Assembly: GCF_910592395.1 (NCBI RefSeq)
Contig: NC_088310.1
Span: 4,533,501 to 4,597,500 of the forward strand
Length of the DNA stretch: 64,000 nt
Origin: Lineus longissimus
Taxonomy: Eukaryota; Nemertea; Pilidiophora; Heteronemertea; Lineidae
Reading direction: 5' to 3'
Positions 1 to 13,787 of the stretch are shown here, one piece after another. The translations under genes were made by a program, and so were the position numbers. The number at the start of each line of letters is the position of its first letter. Within the stretch, counting starts at the first letter, position 1. The notes beneath the pieces were generated by a model, which saw only the letters and a program-made list of their open reading frames with translations, was not told where the DNA came from and searched no databases.

Positions 1-124
1 TAAACGCGCTTTCGTCTCCCTGAACAAGTTGTCTCTATACGTCTTCTTTCGTCGGCATGTTTGGGGAAGACAGATCCAGCACGACTGTCGCGCCTTTCCC
101 CTTCGGCTCCTCCGCCAATCAGGC

Positions 125-1427
125 TTATGCTGCATTGAAAAGATAGCACTTAGAATCATCTATGCTGAATGTAAATTTCATACAGTTTCCTTTCTCATTT
201 ACAAATTTCGAACACTTTACCGCGCAAGAGTTTACGTCCTTAAGTGCACCGTTCCAAGCGTTTTCAGTAGCGACGCCATACTTGTACGTCTTCATTCCGC
301 TGGGCAGAACCTCAAGTTTGAAGTTTGCAGGCTGGTGAATGTCGACTGGAGATGAAGAAGGGCTTCTTAAATATGTGACTGAAATTAACAAAGCATAAAT
401 GTAAAGAACCCTCTAAACACGCCGCGTGCGCTCCTCAGACAGAGGGGCTCCGTGAAACGGAGGACGAATCTCACGGAGAATCCTCACTGGTATCGGCGCT
501 ATATCAAGCGTCGAACTATTATGGCAAATTTTTCTGAGATTTAGGTTGTCTAAGCTTAACAGTTACACCATACAAAATGGTGGTGCCCGCAACCCATATA
601 CGGTACTGAAAACTTTGCGTCAAAGCGTCTGGACATTTTTAGACGCAAAATTTTCAGAACCGTGAATGGTTAATTACCAGGTTGACATACATTCCTAAGA
701 ATTGGTGGTCCTCTAAGGTCAAGGAAAGGTCAATAAGATAGCCAGAGCCAATGATCCAGGGCCATATTAGGCGCGGGGGGGGCAGATGGACCAACCCGTA
801 AAATATTCTTTTCATGCAGACCTGGAACGAAAGGTGGCCAGTGTCTATCAAACCTAACTTACCCTCACAATGAACTTGGCGGAATTCAAAACGACCCTTA
901 TATTCCTTCAAGACGGCACCAGGTGACTGCATTGTCACCTTTTGCAAGTAACATCGCCTTGACATAATAGAATAATCAAAACTTCTGCAATCCCAGGTCG
1001 CCTTTGCACAAATCACCATGCACTCCTCCTCAGTCTTTTCTTCTGTAATCTGGTAATTGTTTTTTAAGATAAACTTGTCGGCGAGAACGGTGAAGGCATA
1101 CCTTGCAAGGTCATCACCACAAACTTTGCCTGGAAATCAAAATCATAAATATCCAGGAAAAGTTACATACACTCCGGACGACGCATATCCTCGTCGCTCC
1201 AAGACTAGGCAGGTTTCGCAATCGGCGCCGCCGGGGCCCCCGACGAAACATTAAGGTCCTCTGCTAACTCGTTTACGCGTACTTACGGATACTTCTTTGT
1301 CTTCATAATAGCAAGCATAGATACATAATGAAATAGCTAAATGTGGACAAAATGTGCACTTACCATCAACAGTGGTTTGCATGAGAGATCCCAACATGCA
1401 AACACTCGCCAGAACTTGCCATGCCAT
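125..1427 (-). CDS. Secreted protein with two PAN/apple-type domains (3 exons)
   Basis: Exons read on the minus strand: 1427-1364, 1129-863, 378-125 (stop TAA at 127-125), 194 aa, phases 1 and 1 with GTAAGT donors and AG acceptors. Exon 1 codes for a hydrophobic signal peptide starting MAWQVLASVCMLG. Exon 2 holds one PAN/apple domain with six cysteines in the usual spacing (VCGDD, EEECM, VICAK, DCRSFDYS, RRCYLQ, VHCEG). Exon 3 holds a second, shorter PAN-like unit (SCAVKC, GNC, KCYLF) lacking the outer cysteine pair. PAN modules bind proteins or glycans outside the cell; the partner here is unknown. Signal peptide, domain pattern and phase agreement make the model convincing. A longer isoform using other 3' exons cannot be excluded. 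Confidence 0.82.
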
Positions 1428-3260
1428 GGATCAATGTTGATTTCTCGAAGATGTAATAATGATTAAAGTTGAAAATCTGCCTTTTATACTAATTCTATTC
1501 CTGGGACGCGTTACATTTTTTTTGTAGAATATTGGAAAGAAGCGCTGTGCTACTAACTCCAACAATCACTTTGACACAATTTAAAAGCTGCATGAAATTT
1601 AATTTACATAAAATGTAGTTTTATCATCATATGATATATTATGTATAAAAACTTAGTGAGGTCAGGTATTGTAACCATGGAGTAATTGAAAAAGACTCAA
1701 ACGCCTCGCGCTGCAGGAATTAATCAACTAATGACCATTTGCTAAATTAAAAATGTAAATAATCATCTATGATGCAAAACAATTACTCAATCAACAATTT
1801 GCTCAAAATTGAAACACTATGAAATAGAAACACTACAGGCCTACTCTGTTCGTTCAAAATATTAAAAATTGAAATAGATTTTGAAAATTTCTAATTGTGT
1901 TAATACGCACAGAATATCAATTTCAACAATGTGCGGTTCAGTCATCAGGCAGGTACACAAATACCAAGTTCCAGCGAATTTGAATGCACATTACTTGCAC
2001 TATGTTCTATTTCACTGAGCTACCATCAGAAATAAAATGAACACGACCCGCCGGCGTACCCCCTTTAACGGCCTTCTTTATTCGAAGCTAAATATTGATT
2101 ATCCCTCATTCTTCAATAGGGAGTTTTCACAAAGCCCCGAAACGTCCACGTGACGTGAACGCCTATCCCAAAGTTCGCCTTCGTTTACAGGAGGTCAAAC
2201 AATGGGGGACAGGCGTTCACGTTAGCGTTTCGGTGGATTTGCGAAAACTCCCCATTGTGCAATTGCGACCCGAATTTGGCTGAAAAGAATTTATTCATAG
2301 GGCTTTTGTTTCTGGTTTTCCCCAGTAGGGCCTAAACTTTATGGGCCATTTTTTGTTATATCGTTACCTGGTATTACAGGCCACGCCGCGGTTCAGTAAT
2401 TATTCATAATAACGCTAGAATTATAAAAGGCGAGCTTATATATTTTTGATAGTATGGGCACCACCGAATGATATATACATATATATAAATATCTTGACGG
2501 TAGGCCTATTACTACTTCGGATTTCCGAACGCGGAAGTTCACTAGGTCAGCAAGGGAATTGCATAACAGATCTTCGAACTGCGCGAAAGGTTTAACAGTT
2601 TTAGTATTCGCCTTGCTTTCATAAGATAACTATATGAAGCCACTAACAGAGAAAGTAACGGTAAGTCATTTTACTAGCGCATACAATGACTCTCTAACGC
2701 GCCAACAATGACATCCGCGACACCCTATACTATACACGCCTTTGAGCCGCCGTTCATTCAAAATCCTGAATATTACGGCGTCTACTTTCATCATTGCAAA
2801 CTTCTGTGCTTGATTATACCTAAGATCACCCTACGACGATACTTTTTTACAAGTAATATTAAGGGACACTTTTAGGCCGATTAGATCACAATCCAGACTC
2901 CGCATAGCCATGATAGTATCACTGATACATGATCACTATTAGATACCGCTGACGAATGTGGCAGCGACAAATCAGACCAACCATACAACTTCGGCGACAG
3001 TAAGTGCCCTATTGTCGTGAGAATGTCGCGACAGGCGTGGGAAAAGCCGAGTTTACACATTTTAAGCAACTCTCTTGCCTGTCAGCGGACATCGCAAATC
3101 GGACGTCAATATCCTGATATCTTTCGATCGACAAGAAGAAAGACGCCCGAAAAGACGTGACACATCCAAAGTTGATAATGTGGACTGAATTGCAACATTG
3201 CGACAGCGTAGGCTATATGATAGAGTGGTTTGATCTTATAACGACGAAACAGTTTAGAAT
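1428..3260. other. Intergenic stretch, no gene seen
   Basis: AT-rich DNA upstream of the PAN gene and of the ankyrin/SOCS gene. I see no supported exon. It contains the foldback repeat at 2114-2257, listed separately; short open frames here lack splice context and protein character. Confidence 0.5.
2114..2257. repeat. Foldback (inverted) repeat, about 144 bp
   Basis: The left arm begins CAATAGGGAGTTTTC and the right arm, read on the other strand, begins CAATGGGGAGTTTTC. The arms stay similar for about 55 bp (GAAACG, ACGTGAACGCCT shared) around a short centre. It could be a small MITE or a hairpin element. No clear target-site duplication was recognised. Confidence 0.7.
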
Positions 3261-3289
3261 CGTCTTTCCTTGATGGCGACAGGACGAGG

Positions 3290-3309
3290 CCGGTCAACTG
3301 CGTTCGGAG
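3290..3309 (+). other. Dispersed motif, copy A
   Basis: CCGGTCAACTGCGTTCGGAG, two differences from the core shared by copies B and C. The flanks GGCGACAGGACGAGG before and TGTAAC after match copy D on the other strand. It lies 46 bp upstream of the ankyrin/SOCS start codon, in the same orientation. Confidence 0.75.
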
Positions 3310-3354
3310 TGTAACAATGACCAGTACCTTCTGAACTCTTCCATCTTTTCAGAA

Positions 3355-4269
3355 ATGGCACAACACGACGTCCACATCATTCCCCTGTTATGCGCAATTT
3401 ATGCCGGCGATGTGAAGGGAGCAAGGAAGCTTATCAAAGCTGGAGCGACAATTCTCGAAGAGTACCACATCGATGGAATTCGATACACTCCTTTACACAT
3501 AGCCACAGAGAGAGGAGTGATAGACACTTGCAAGGACTTGGTTAATGCTTGGGCCTCGGCATTTCTTATTGATGCAGATTCAATCTCGCCTCTTTCTTTG
3601 GCAACCAAGAATACCAGAAACCAAAATGAGATTCTTGACTACTTTTTTGGGCTTGGTACATGTATCAGTGAAGTCAACAAAGCTGACGAAGACGGTGACC
3701 GTCCATTACACTATGCTGCTTGTCATGGAAATAAACATGCAGTGGAACAGTTGCTTAAACATGGTGCGAATCCCAACGTCAGGAACAGGGTATCAACCAC
3801 ACCGCTCTGGGATGCCTGCAAGGTTGGCAATTTCGACATAGTAAGATTATTGACGCAATATGGTGCTATTTCAAGTCATGAGGACACACAAGATTCCTGT
3901 TCCGTAGGTGATGATTGCGAAGCATTTCCAAGATCACCCCTATATGACGTTTTAGGGCTCACTCCATTCCTTCCAGAGGCCCAGAACATTGTGTATTACC
4001 TTGTTGATTCTGGTTACGACTTATCCAAAGAACACTGGATTCCCAAGGGTAACTTTCCAACATCTTTACCCCACACTGGCACATCCCTAACAAGGTGGCT
4101 GGTGAGGGAGGCAAGGACCCCAAGGAGCTTGCAGGTTCTTTGCAGGAAAACAATCAAACAGACAATTGGATCATATCCAAAGGAAGTAGAAGAACTTCCA
4201 CTTCCAAGACTTATCAAGGACTATATTTTACACAGGTTTATATCAGGTCAGTTTAGAGACAGGTTGTGA
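3355..4269 (+). CDS. Ankyrin-repeat protein with SOCS box (ASB-like)
   Basis: Single open exon of 304 aa. Ankyrin repeats are visible as IIPLLCAIYAGDVKGARKLI, TPLHIATERG, RPLHYAACHGNKHAVEQLL and TPLWDACKVGNFDIVRLL (about residues 8-170). The C-terminal region from SLQVLCRKTIKQ to LPLPRLIKDYIL (about 256-294) fits a SOCS box, which in the ASB family recruits elongin B/C and cullin-5 for substrate ubiquitination. The ankyrin part would choose the substrate, which is unknown. The ATG follows a TCTTTTCAG acceptor-like sequence by two bases, so a 5' UTR exon is possible. The last residues after LHRF and the stop codon fall inside the tandem repeat that follows, so the natural C-terminus may have been changed by repeat expansion. 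Which ASB subfamily is not decided. Confidence 0.85.
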   Translation: MAQHDVHIIPLLCAIYAGDVKGARKLIKAGATILEEYHIDGIRYTPLHIATERGVIDTCKDLVNAWASAFLIDADSISPLSLATKNTRNQNEILDYFFGLGTCISEVNKADEDGDRPLHYAACHGNKHAVEQLLKHGANPNVRNRVSTTPLWDACKVGNFDIVRLLTQYGAISSHEDTQDSCSVGDDCEAFPRSPLYDVLGLTPFLPEAQNIVYYLVDSGYDLSKEHWIPKGNFPTSLPHTGTSLTRWLVREARTPRSLQVLCRKTIKQTIGSYPKEVEELPLPRLIKDYILHRFISGQFRDRL

Positions 4270-4740
4270 CATTGCTTCTAACGTATGGTCAGTATTCAGA
4301 GACAGTTAGTGTTATGGTCTCTTAAAACGTATAGTCAGTATTCAGATGCAGGTTGGGACGTTTTGGACAATGGTCAGAGACATGTTGTAACGTTGTCACT
4401 TACAAGCTATGGTCATTATTCAGAGACCGGTTGTGTCAATGGCCCTCACAAGCTATGGTGATTATTCAGAGACATGTTGTGACATTGTTCCTTGAGACAA
4501 TACTAGTATTCAGTATTCAGAGAGAGACAGGTTGTGCCGTTGTCCCCTACAGGCTATGGTGAATATCCAGAGACATGTTGTGACATTGTCCCTTATAAGC
4601 AATGTTCAGTATTCAGAGAGACAGGTTGCGCCATTGTCCCTTACAAGCTACAGTCAGCATTCAAAGACAGCTTGTGTCAATGTCCCTTATAAGCTATGGT
4701 CAGTATTCCGAGACAGGTTGTGACATTGTCCCAACATCCG
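4243..4740 (+). repeat. Tandem repeat, unit about 46-60 bp
   Basis: About nine degenerate copies built on GTCAGTATTCAGAGACAGG, TTGTGACATTGTCCC and TTACAAGCTATG. It starts within the last codons of the ankyrin/SOCS gene. Several small open frames here are repeat artefacts. Confidence 0.85.
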
Positions 4741-5587
4741 CCATGATTAATTATCTACAGAGTCTATCCAGCTATCCATCTGATGAAAAGAGGCATGCTG
4801 CTGGTAACAGCAATTATATTCAAATAAGACAAAATTTTAATTTACATTTTTGATATTTATAACATATACACCCGTGCTGAGTACAAAAATATATTTCTTT
4901 TAGGACAGAAGCACTTTTAGTGCATGAGATACATAAGTTCAACAGTCATATATATATTCACCTTTAACAATGATTATACATTTATATATAAGACAAGATA
5001 ACAGCATTAGATAATACATCAAGAGTATTTAAGATATCATCAAGAGAAACATCACACGCTTAGTAGTAGATAACCAATTAGCTTGTCATGGAGAATCATC
5101 CGTATGAAAATTTTGTTATTTAGAATACAGAAAACCTTTAAACAAGGAGAGGAAAAAGCGGTGAAAATTGAATAGACAAAGAACTTACTTAGCAAGAGAG
5201 CTTTATAAATCTTTAACCGATTAGATTTGATTTTCAAAATCTTCCATGATTAATTATTCACTATAAATTAGATTTTCCAGGAATTGCATAATTTTTGATT
5301 TTTCTGACATTCATACGACTTAGCCAACAAAAAGGTTGATGTAAAACTAAAATTTCACTACACAAAACAAACATTTCTCAGCTGCACATGGAACAAAATT
5401 CCTTTCACACTCTGCAGAATCAGTTCCCCAACTGACCGAAAATCTAATCTTAATCTTGGGTATTTGTAAATTTACTAAACCAACCTGTCCCAGGACAGGC
5501 CAGCCTTGCAATTAAGTTAGAAAAACTGCTCGAACTGGGGAATTGATTCTCCAGGGTGTTTCAGTACAATTATGCAATCAGATCTTT
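4741..5587. other. AT-rich region, likely 3' flank of both neighbouring genes
   Basis: No exon seen. It is the tail-to-tail interval between the plus-strand ankyrin/SOCS gene and the minus-strand glucuronyltransferase gene, so the 3' UTR of the latter probably lies here. Confidence 0.45.
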
Positions 5588-7227
5588 TCACACCTCTATA
5601 CTAGGGTCAGACTGTGGACGGCCCATGTCTAGCAGTTTCTTCTCATTCTTAAGTTTGGCTTTTTCTGTCCGTGTGTGCCAGACTAGTACCTGAAAATATT
5701 TCAGAGGAAAAGGTGAGATATTGATCCCTGGAAGAAGAGACAGCTGCTGGTCTGAGCAACAATTCTACAAGAAGGGTTGGACGATTTTGAATTTCTGGCA
5801 ATGAGCAGAAATACACTGCAAAGTTGTTCAGGCCCTGGTTTGACACATGGAATCTGCTCAGTTTATCACTACCTTCTTAATTTTTTTATGCCATAAAAGT
5901 GTTTCATTACCTTTGTACAACTGTCTGCCTTTGGCTCAAGTTCCTCCATTGTGATAATTTTCTTGAGCAGTGAAGTTTCCTGATAGCCTCGTTGTACTCT
6001 GAGGTCAAACTTAGCTTCGGGAATGTCAAGAAGGACTTGGAGATTGATAGCAAAGCCAGCCATATCCATGGGGAACGGACGGTTAGGCTTCCAGAAAGTA
6101 TACCAAGAAACCACCTGAAAATACCACAATCAGCATCTAATCACCTGAAGAGACAACTTGGTCAACTTACGGTAAACCCAGAAATATTCGCTGCCATTTT
6201 TTTTTTGCAGTGATATTGCAACATGCGTTTTAATCCAGCGTTCTGCAAAAGACAAATTCAAATCTCCACATATCATATTTTATTCAATATTCTCAAAACA
6301 AACAGTATTTACCTTTCCATTTTTTGTGATTGGTCTTTCAAACTTCAGACCACCCACAAGACCGACTGGCCAACATGACACTTTATTGGTATATCTCATC
6401 TGAAAAACAAAAAGGCAATCTCTTACACAAATGAGTCTTGATATTATGATTTGTACATGACATTTATATTATCATCCCAACATATTTTCATAGTCTGAAC
6501 CAAATCATGAAATGGAATAACTTGAGCTTTAATGTCAAAAGATAACCTAGTTGAAATTGCAATGAAGTTCACAGCGCTGCCAACATTCACAAAAAAAGAT
6601 GTCATACACTTGCCAGCTAATTTTTTTCATGTTTCAATACACCACTCACCTCTTCGAAGATTTCCAAACTGTAGGTGTTATCATCATCCGCAAAATACAC
6701 CACACCACCCTGACCACTCCTATTTTTCCTGAGCCAATCCAGCGCAAAGTTGCGCTGTAACGTCCCCTTTGGTTTCAACCAGTTGGGATCTTTTTCTGCT
6801 AATCTGTAACTAGCTGGGGTTTCTGCACTCAGATGAGTATATTTTACCCCACAGTTTGCAAGAAAATTTGTCACTAGTTGTGTTTTGTGGGGGGAATCCT
6901 CAACAATTATCCAATGAAAGTTTTGCACATAAAGGAACGTTTGACAAAGTCTTACAAGTTCAGCCTTTTGCACTGGCCTTGCATATGTTGGAGTGACTCC
7001 ATATATAAAAGGAAGATTTGTATGCGACCGAGAATAAACCGAGGAGAACAACCGAGGATATGCAATCCGTAGATTTTTTTCAACCAATTTGAGTTTTTTC
7101 TCCCAGACCTTCAAGTTTGTCTCCATTTGCTGTAGGTCTCTCTCACGGTGATGTTGTTTAATCGAAATGTCGTCGATGCTATGGCCGTGTGGACGGATTA
7201 GCAATGGCTCCTCGGGACAGAATGTTC
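5588..7227 (-). CDS. Beta-1,3-glucuronyltransferase (B3GAT family, GT43), N-terminal exon missing
   Basis: Four exons on the minus strand: 7227-6650, 6399-6313, 6114-5911, 5689-5588 (TGA at 5590-5588); phase 0 at all three visible junctions, about 322 aa. Family hallmarks in order: [15 protein letters not shown] (UDP-sugar binding), [19 protein letters not shown], the metal-binding DDD in [20 protein letters not shown]-type sequence ([15 protein letters not shown]), [12 protein letters not shown], and the conserved end [10 protein letters not shown]...DPSIEV. These enzymes are Golgi type II proteins adding glucuronic acid to galactose in the proteoglycan linker or HNK-1 epitope. The first visible exon begins in phase 1 after a TTTTCTAG acceptor, so an upstream exon with cytoplasmic tail and membrane anchor is required; I could not place it. 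A hydrophobic frame (GLLGLLAQVLL) near 7400-7460 is in the wrong phase. Confidence 0.93.
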
Positions 7228-8189
7228 CTAGAAAACAAATTTCATGGATCTATTAAAAGAGGGGACATTTTTCTTTCAACAAAATCAGGACTAAGGTTCA
7301 AGAGCATTGATCAAAAGCAATGCATCTTTATCAAACTATCCATCACAACATGTAGCTTAACCTTTACCTTTGCTGTGCCCATGGAGGTGCCACTAGCATC
7401 ATCATCTGCAATAGGACTTGTGCCAACAGTCCAAGGAGGCCACTCTCCATTACACAAGTACCCAGACATTTTCATGTTGATAAGACCTCCAGTCCCGAGT
7501 CCAGTTCAGCTTTGAGCTAGGCAGAAGGCAGTACAGCAATCCATGGAGGTATTACTATAAAGAACACACAAATAGAGCAAGGAACCATGACTCTCAAATC
7601 TGTAGTCAGTGTATATCTGATCTCGCATTCCAAACAAAGTTACCGGTAAATTCTAGCAAAGTCTTACCAGATTTGTAAAGGGTATAAAGCAGAAGGAATA
7701 GCATCCCACTGAGACATAAATAGAGCAAGGAACCAAGGCGTAATCTCATTATTATTAAAGAATATCGTCGAACAAAAAGAGAAAAGTCAACACATCATTA
7801 GAAATGGAAGATAAAACAACCCAAACCATGTCCTTGCATGTACCGTAAAATATTTTCGTAGAAAAAAGTAATAAAAATTAGCCAAAATAGGGCAGAGTTT
7901 TACAAAGTTAGCATCAATATAACTGTAAAATTGGTTTTATATCTCTGTCTTTCAAACCCATATTAGCCTGGATTGATAATGTAAGTACGTGTACATGTAG
8001 GCTATATCTATGCAACATTAACTATAACCAGCAATAAGAGGCCAACGGACCGATACCATCCTGAGATACAGGTTTTTGCTACTCCTACATCGTATACGTT
8101 TGAAAGTATATTCAAAACCACTGATTACGTCTGGATACTGATAACCAGCATAGGCCACCATTCCTATGCAGTCAATTTCGTCATCCAGA
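7228..8189. other. Upstream/intron region of the B3GAT gene
   Basis: No exon could be fixed. The missing N-terminal B3GAT exon is expected on the minus strand here or further upstream. An AAAG/GTAAAG donor-like site near 7370 on the minus strand is the best candidate but its frame does not join correctly. Confidence 0.4.
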
Positions 8190-8217
8190 TCGTCCTTCCT
8201 CTTGGTGGAAAATGAGG

Positions 8218-8237
8218 CCGGTCCACTGCGTCCGGAG
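8218..8237 (+). other. Dispersed motif, copy B
   Basis: CCGGTCCACTGCGTCCGGAG, identical over 20 bases to copy C. Preceded by GAGG and followed by TGTAG as in copies A, D and E. It lies in the likely promoter or 5' UTR region of the DESI2 gene. Confidence 0.8.
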
Positions 8238-8289
8238 TGTAGCTTGGCAGGCGAGTCGACTCTTCCAGCTGCTTATCTATTCCCAAGAA

Positions 8290-8297
8290 TGACGTCA
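8290..8297. promoter_or_regulatory. Perfect CRE palindrome TGACGTCA
   Basis: A full CREB/ATF consensus site 53 bp after motif copy B. Together they suggest the DESI2 promoter lies here, with an intron ending at a TTTTTATTTCAG acceptor near 8920 before the coding exon. This is inference; no transcript was available. Confidence 0.45.
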
Positions 8298-9137
8298 TCG
8301 GGTGCCGTCATCGCTTACTGCGAGGAAATGACGTATTTCACGAGAGCCTACTTGTTTTCATTTTCTTACAAATTTGTCATCTAATTTACTCGAAATTTAA
8401 CCATGATTGGGCGAAAAAGTGAAAGATGAGTCCTCACAAGAGATCCAACTTGAGATCTACCTCCCTCCAGCTTAGTTGTAGGTTGATTTTTGCATCGAAC
8501 ATGTAATCTTTTGGATGGTAAAAAAAATTCTCTTCTGAAAAAGCTGCCAGTACATTCTCTGTACTGTATGTACACTATAGAAGCATACATCAATTCGTAA
8601 TGGTGTCTTGCTTGGGTGAGCATATTTTTACAGGCCGGCCATCATGTTTGGTCACTACAGCGATTTAGACCTAGGTGGCTAATTTTCTTGTTGTGGGTTC
8701 TGTTCTCCACTGTCTTACGTCATGAATTTGCCTGCGACCAGTCCCTTCCCACTCCCAGCATTGTTTTTGCAACGTCATTCCATCAAGTTCCTGAAAATCT
8801 TGTATGCTGGACTATCAGACTCGGGATCTTTCAGCTAAGCTTAGGAATCGCTTGACATCTGACATTTTAGACATGAAGTAACTGTCGATGCAGATATTGA
8901 CTCATTTTTTTATTTCAGGAAGTGGGGAACCTACATTTCCATAAACCAGTCTGGATATATGCGACTCCGGAAGAATTAATTTGATTATTGACAGTTCAAA
9001 GACATCTTGATGGCCTATAATCCTTTGGCCCTTCATTCAAGAATTGTGATACTTGGTGATTCATGGTTGAGCGTATATTCGGAAGTTGTGTCCTGCCAAC
9101 TCTCGCGGACGAGGAGGGTGTAGCAACAAAGGGAAAG

Positions 9138-10870
<1,733 letters not shown>

Positions 10871-12740
10871 CATAGGTTAGCTCAATGGTTATAATGTGTA
10901 CAAATGTACATTAGCTAAACTCCTCCTCTGAAGCTCTGGTCTTTCATTTCTCATCAAAGGTCAGTTGAGCTTGTAAACAGTCATGGTTTCAGCGAGTAAG
11001 TACTTAAACAAAAATGAGGTTGTTAACCTTTTGCTATTTACCACATGTATTTTTCACAGAGACATATTGCATTTAGTAAATGTTTGGATTTTACAAAGTA
11101 GGTTCTTGTAAAATTGAGTAAGTTCTTGGTTTGCAAGGTAAATTCTTGCAATTTTGTATAGTAGATTTCTGAGGAGTGAGTGTCTCACAAAATAAGAATT
11201 GCATGCACTTGTATATTAAAATGCAACATACTTCCTGGGGTTGATATTTTCTGTGGGCAATTAAATTTGAAGTGGTGATGAAATTGGAGTTGATTTCCTA
11301 TGCGTGTCTAGGCGTGTATGAGTGATGAATGAAGCCACCAAGTTTTAACTTTACCCTCTCAGTATTCTTCTGGTCTTCTTGTTCAATGGATGGATCATTA
11401 GAGCAGGTTGTTGGTAAACAGCAGTACCATTTTTAAACAACACATTTTCTTCATGATCCTTTCCCATTGTGTGCTTGATCAGCATCAGAAATGTTGCACC
11501 AGAACCTTTAAGGGAGGTGAAATTCAAACACAAGGCAAATAAGAGCTGTGGTTTATATTTCTATCGTCAAAAACAGCAATATCTTCATTTAGTGTTGTTT
11601 TGTCTGACAAATCTGTAGTGTTGATTAAATGTACTTGATCTATATGGGTGTATATTTATAGGGTCTGTTTGGCCTGTCTCAGATGGGATGTTTTTATGGG
11701 TGGGGATTGTTCTGCCCCTCTCCACCACTTGGTTAACTCATTTTGAAATTGAAACATGTGTTCTGTACTGTCAGTGTTTGGGATCAAAAGATAGATTAAT
11801 TTTAGACTGTAATTAGTCCATCGTTTCATCACATAGTTTCATCTCATGGTGTTCAGAACGTTGGGTTTAGATATAAATCTCTGTTCAACTTTAGGCCGCA
11901 TGTTTTGCATTTCTTGTTGGTCAGGATAGCAAAAGTTGAACTTATGGATATCAAAAGTATCATGGTTTGGAAAAACATTTGGATTTTGTCTTTTAGATTT
12001 TAATACCAAAGAAGAGTTGGTGATAATCATGCACCCCCACGATATGAGGGTTAAGTTAAAAACATCATAATTTGCACAGTGTTACATTGTTATATGCACA
12101 GTGTACTTGAACAGCGTCAGTAATGGCAAGAATTGATAAAGACCAAGAATTTGGAACTTCAGAAATAAAAAATGTCTTTTCTACTCTGACAGCCCACAAC
12201 AGTGTCTACAAACATGATCACACTCACGGGGCAACATCCTCTTGCATGATTTAAAAGTTTTGGTAGAGGTTCCATCGGGAATGTTTTGATGCGGCCTTTG
12301 GTATTAGTCCATCTTCCTCCAAACTCTCAGAGAATCATCTTGTTGTTTTGTCCTACCATATCATGCCTGTTAGTCCAGGATTTCAATTAATTATAGAAGA
12401 AACTTGCATGGTCGTCAATACTAAAATTAGATATGTTAATGTTTTATAATAACATCTACTATGTGGTTATAAAAAAGGAAAACTAATTGATGTATTATTA
12501 AATGTACTGTATTTATTATTAATTATTGGAGAAGGAGACGAAGGTTAAAGTTTAGGTCGGTTACTAAGGACAAAAAGGCTGAAGCAAGTCCTTGTTTTGA
12601 GTAATTCTGATTTTGTGTTCCTTCCTTTGGTGTGAAATTTCCAGCGTGAATAGCACAGTGTTTATATGTAAAGGCAACTTAGGTATAAGAGCAATAGTTT
12701 CCTCCCAAGTGCATGTCTAGTCACTTGTTGATGTTTGGCA
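10871..12740 (+). other. Probable long 3' UTR and flank of DESI2
   Basis: No coding exon seen. AT-rich, with the first good AATAAA at 12164-12169. Small open frames on both strands look like chance. Confidence 0.4.
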
Positions 12741-13110
12741 GGATCTGAAGGCAGGATCTGAAACTACAAATCGACCCTGCAGGATCTATAACTACAAATT
12801 TGACCCTGCATGATCTGAAACTACAAATCAGACCCTGCAGGATCTAAAACTACGAATCAGACCCTACAGGATCTGAAACTACAAATCTGACCCTGCAGGA
12901 TCTATAACTACAAATCTGACCCTGCAGGATCTTTAACTACAAATCTGACCCTGCAGGATCTAGAACTACAAATCTGACCCTACAGGATCTGAAACTACAA
13001 ATCAAACCCTTCAGGATCTAAAACTACGAATCAGACTGTGCAGGATCTAGAACTACAAATATGACCCTGCAGAATATGTAACTGCAAATATGACCCTGCA
13101 GGATCGGCAA
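12741..13110 (+). repeat. 29-bp minisatellite, about 12-13 copies
   Basis: Unit GATCTGAAACTACAAATC plus TGACCCTGCAG, with point changes between copies (GATCTATAAC, GATCTAGAAC, ACTACGAATC). Head-to-tail and close to constant in length. Confidence 0.93.
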
Positions 13111-13787
13111 TACGACAGTCAAACCTCTCTATTTAGGACACCCTTGGGGACTGACAGAAGATGTCACTAATAGAGTAGGTCTCCTAATTATAATGGTCAT
13201 ATTCAATGGAATGACTTATTTGGAACCATAACCAGTGTTCTTGATTTAGAGAGCATCCTGTTAGCAGAGGTCTTAGCTGAGAGGTCCTGTTGTAATTAAG
13301 AATTGGGCCTCTTCAAGATCGGAAAGAGGGATGAGGTAACTAATTTCTACCTGGTTCTTTCTCAACTCATCTCAGCAGGTGAAATGTGTAGCTTCAGAGT
13401 TCCTGTATAGAGGGTGTTTTTAATAGAGGTCAGAAAATATTCATGAACAGACTCTTCTTCAGCCAAGAAAATCCAGCTTGATAGGTCCTACATATCAACA
13501 TGCCGATTTATCGGTGGTGTGGGTCAGTATCGCAGAAAGATCAACATGACATATCAGTAACTCTGTGAAATTGCTGTGCATGTAGAAGAGAATACTGTGC
13601 TGAAACTATTTAGCTGGTTGAAGGGTGCCTGTACAAAAGGCTTGTATTATGTGTAATAGGCCTATGTGAAACAGACTTGCCAAAACCGGCCAAATAGAGT
13701 CTACACAGAATATTGCATGTTTGTATAAAAACTTTATGGTTTAGGGTTAGATTTTTAATCCTTTACCTCTGGTCAAGTCTAGGTACA

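Noticed and set aside
7370-7500. Hydrophobic minus-strand frame as the B3GAT membrane anchor
   Set aside because: At its donor it ends in phase 2, whereas the next exon needs phase 1.
9063-9137. In-frame upstream ATG for DESI2
   Set aside because: Adds 25 residues without family similarity; the ATG at 9138 matches the short N-terminus of the family.
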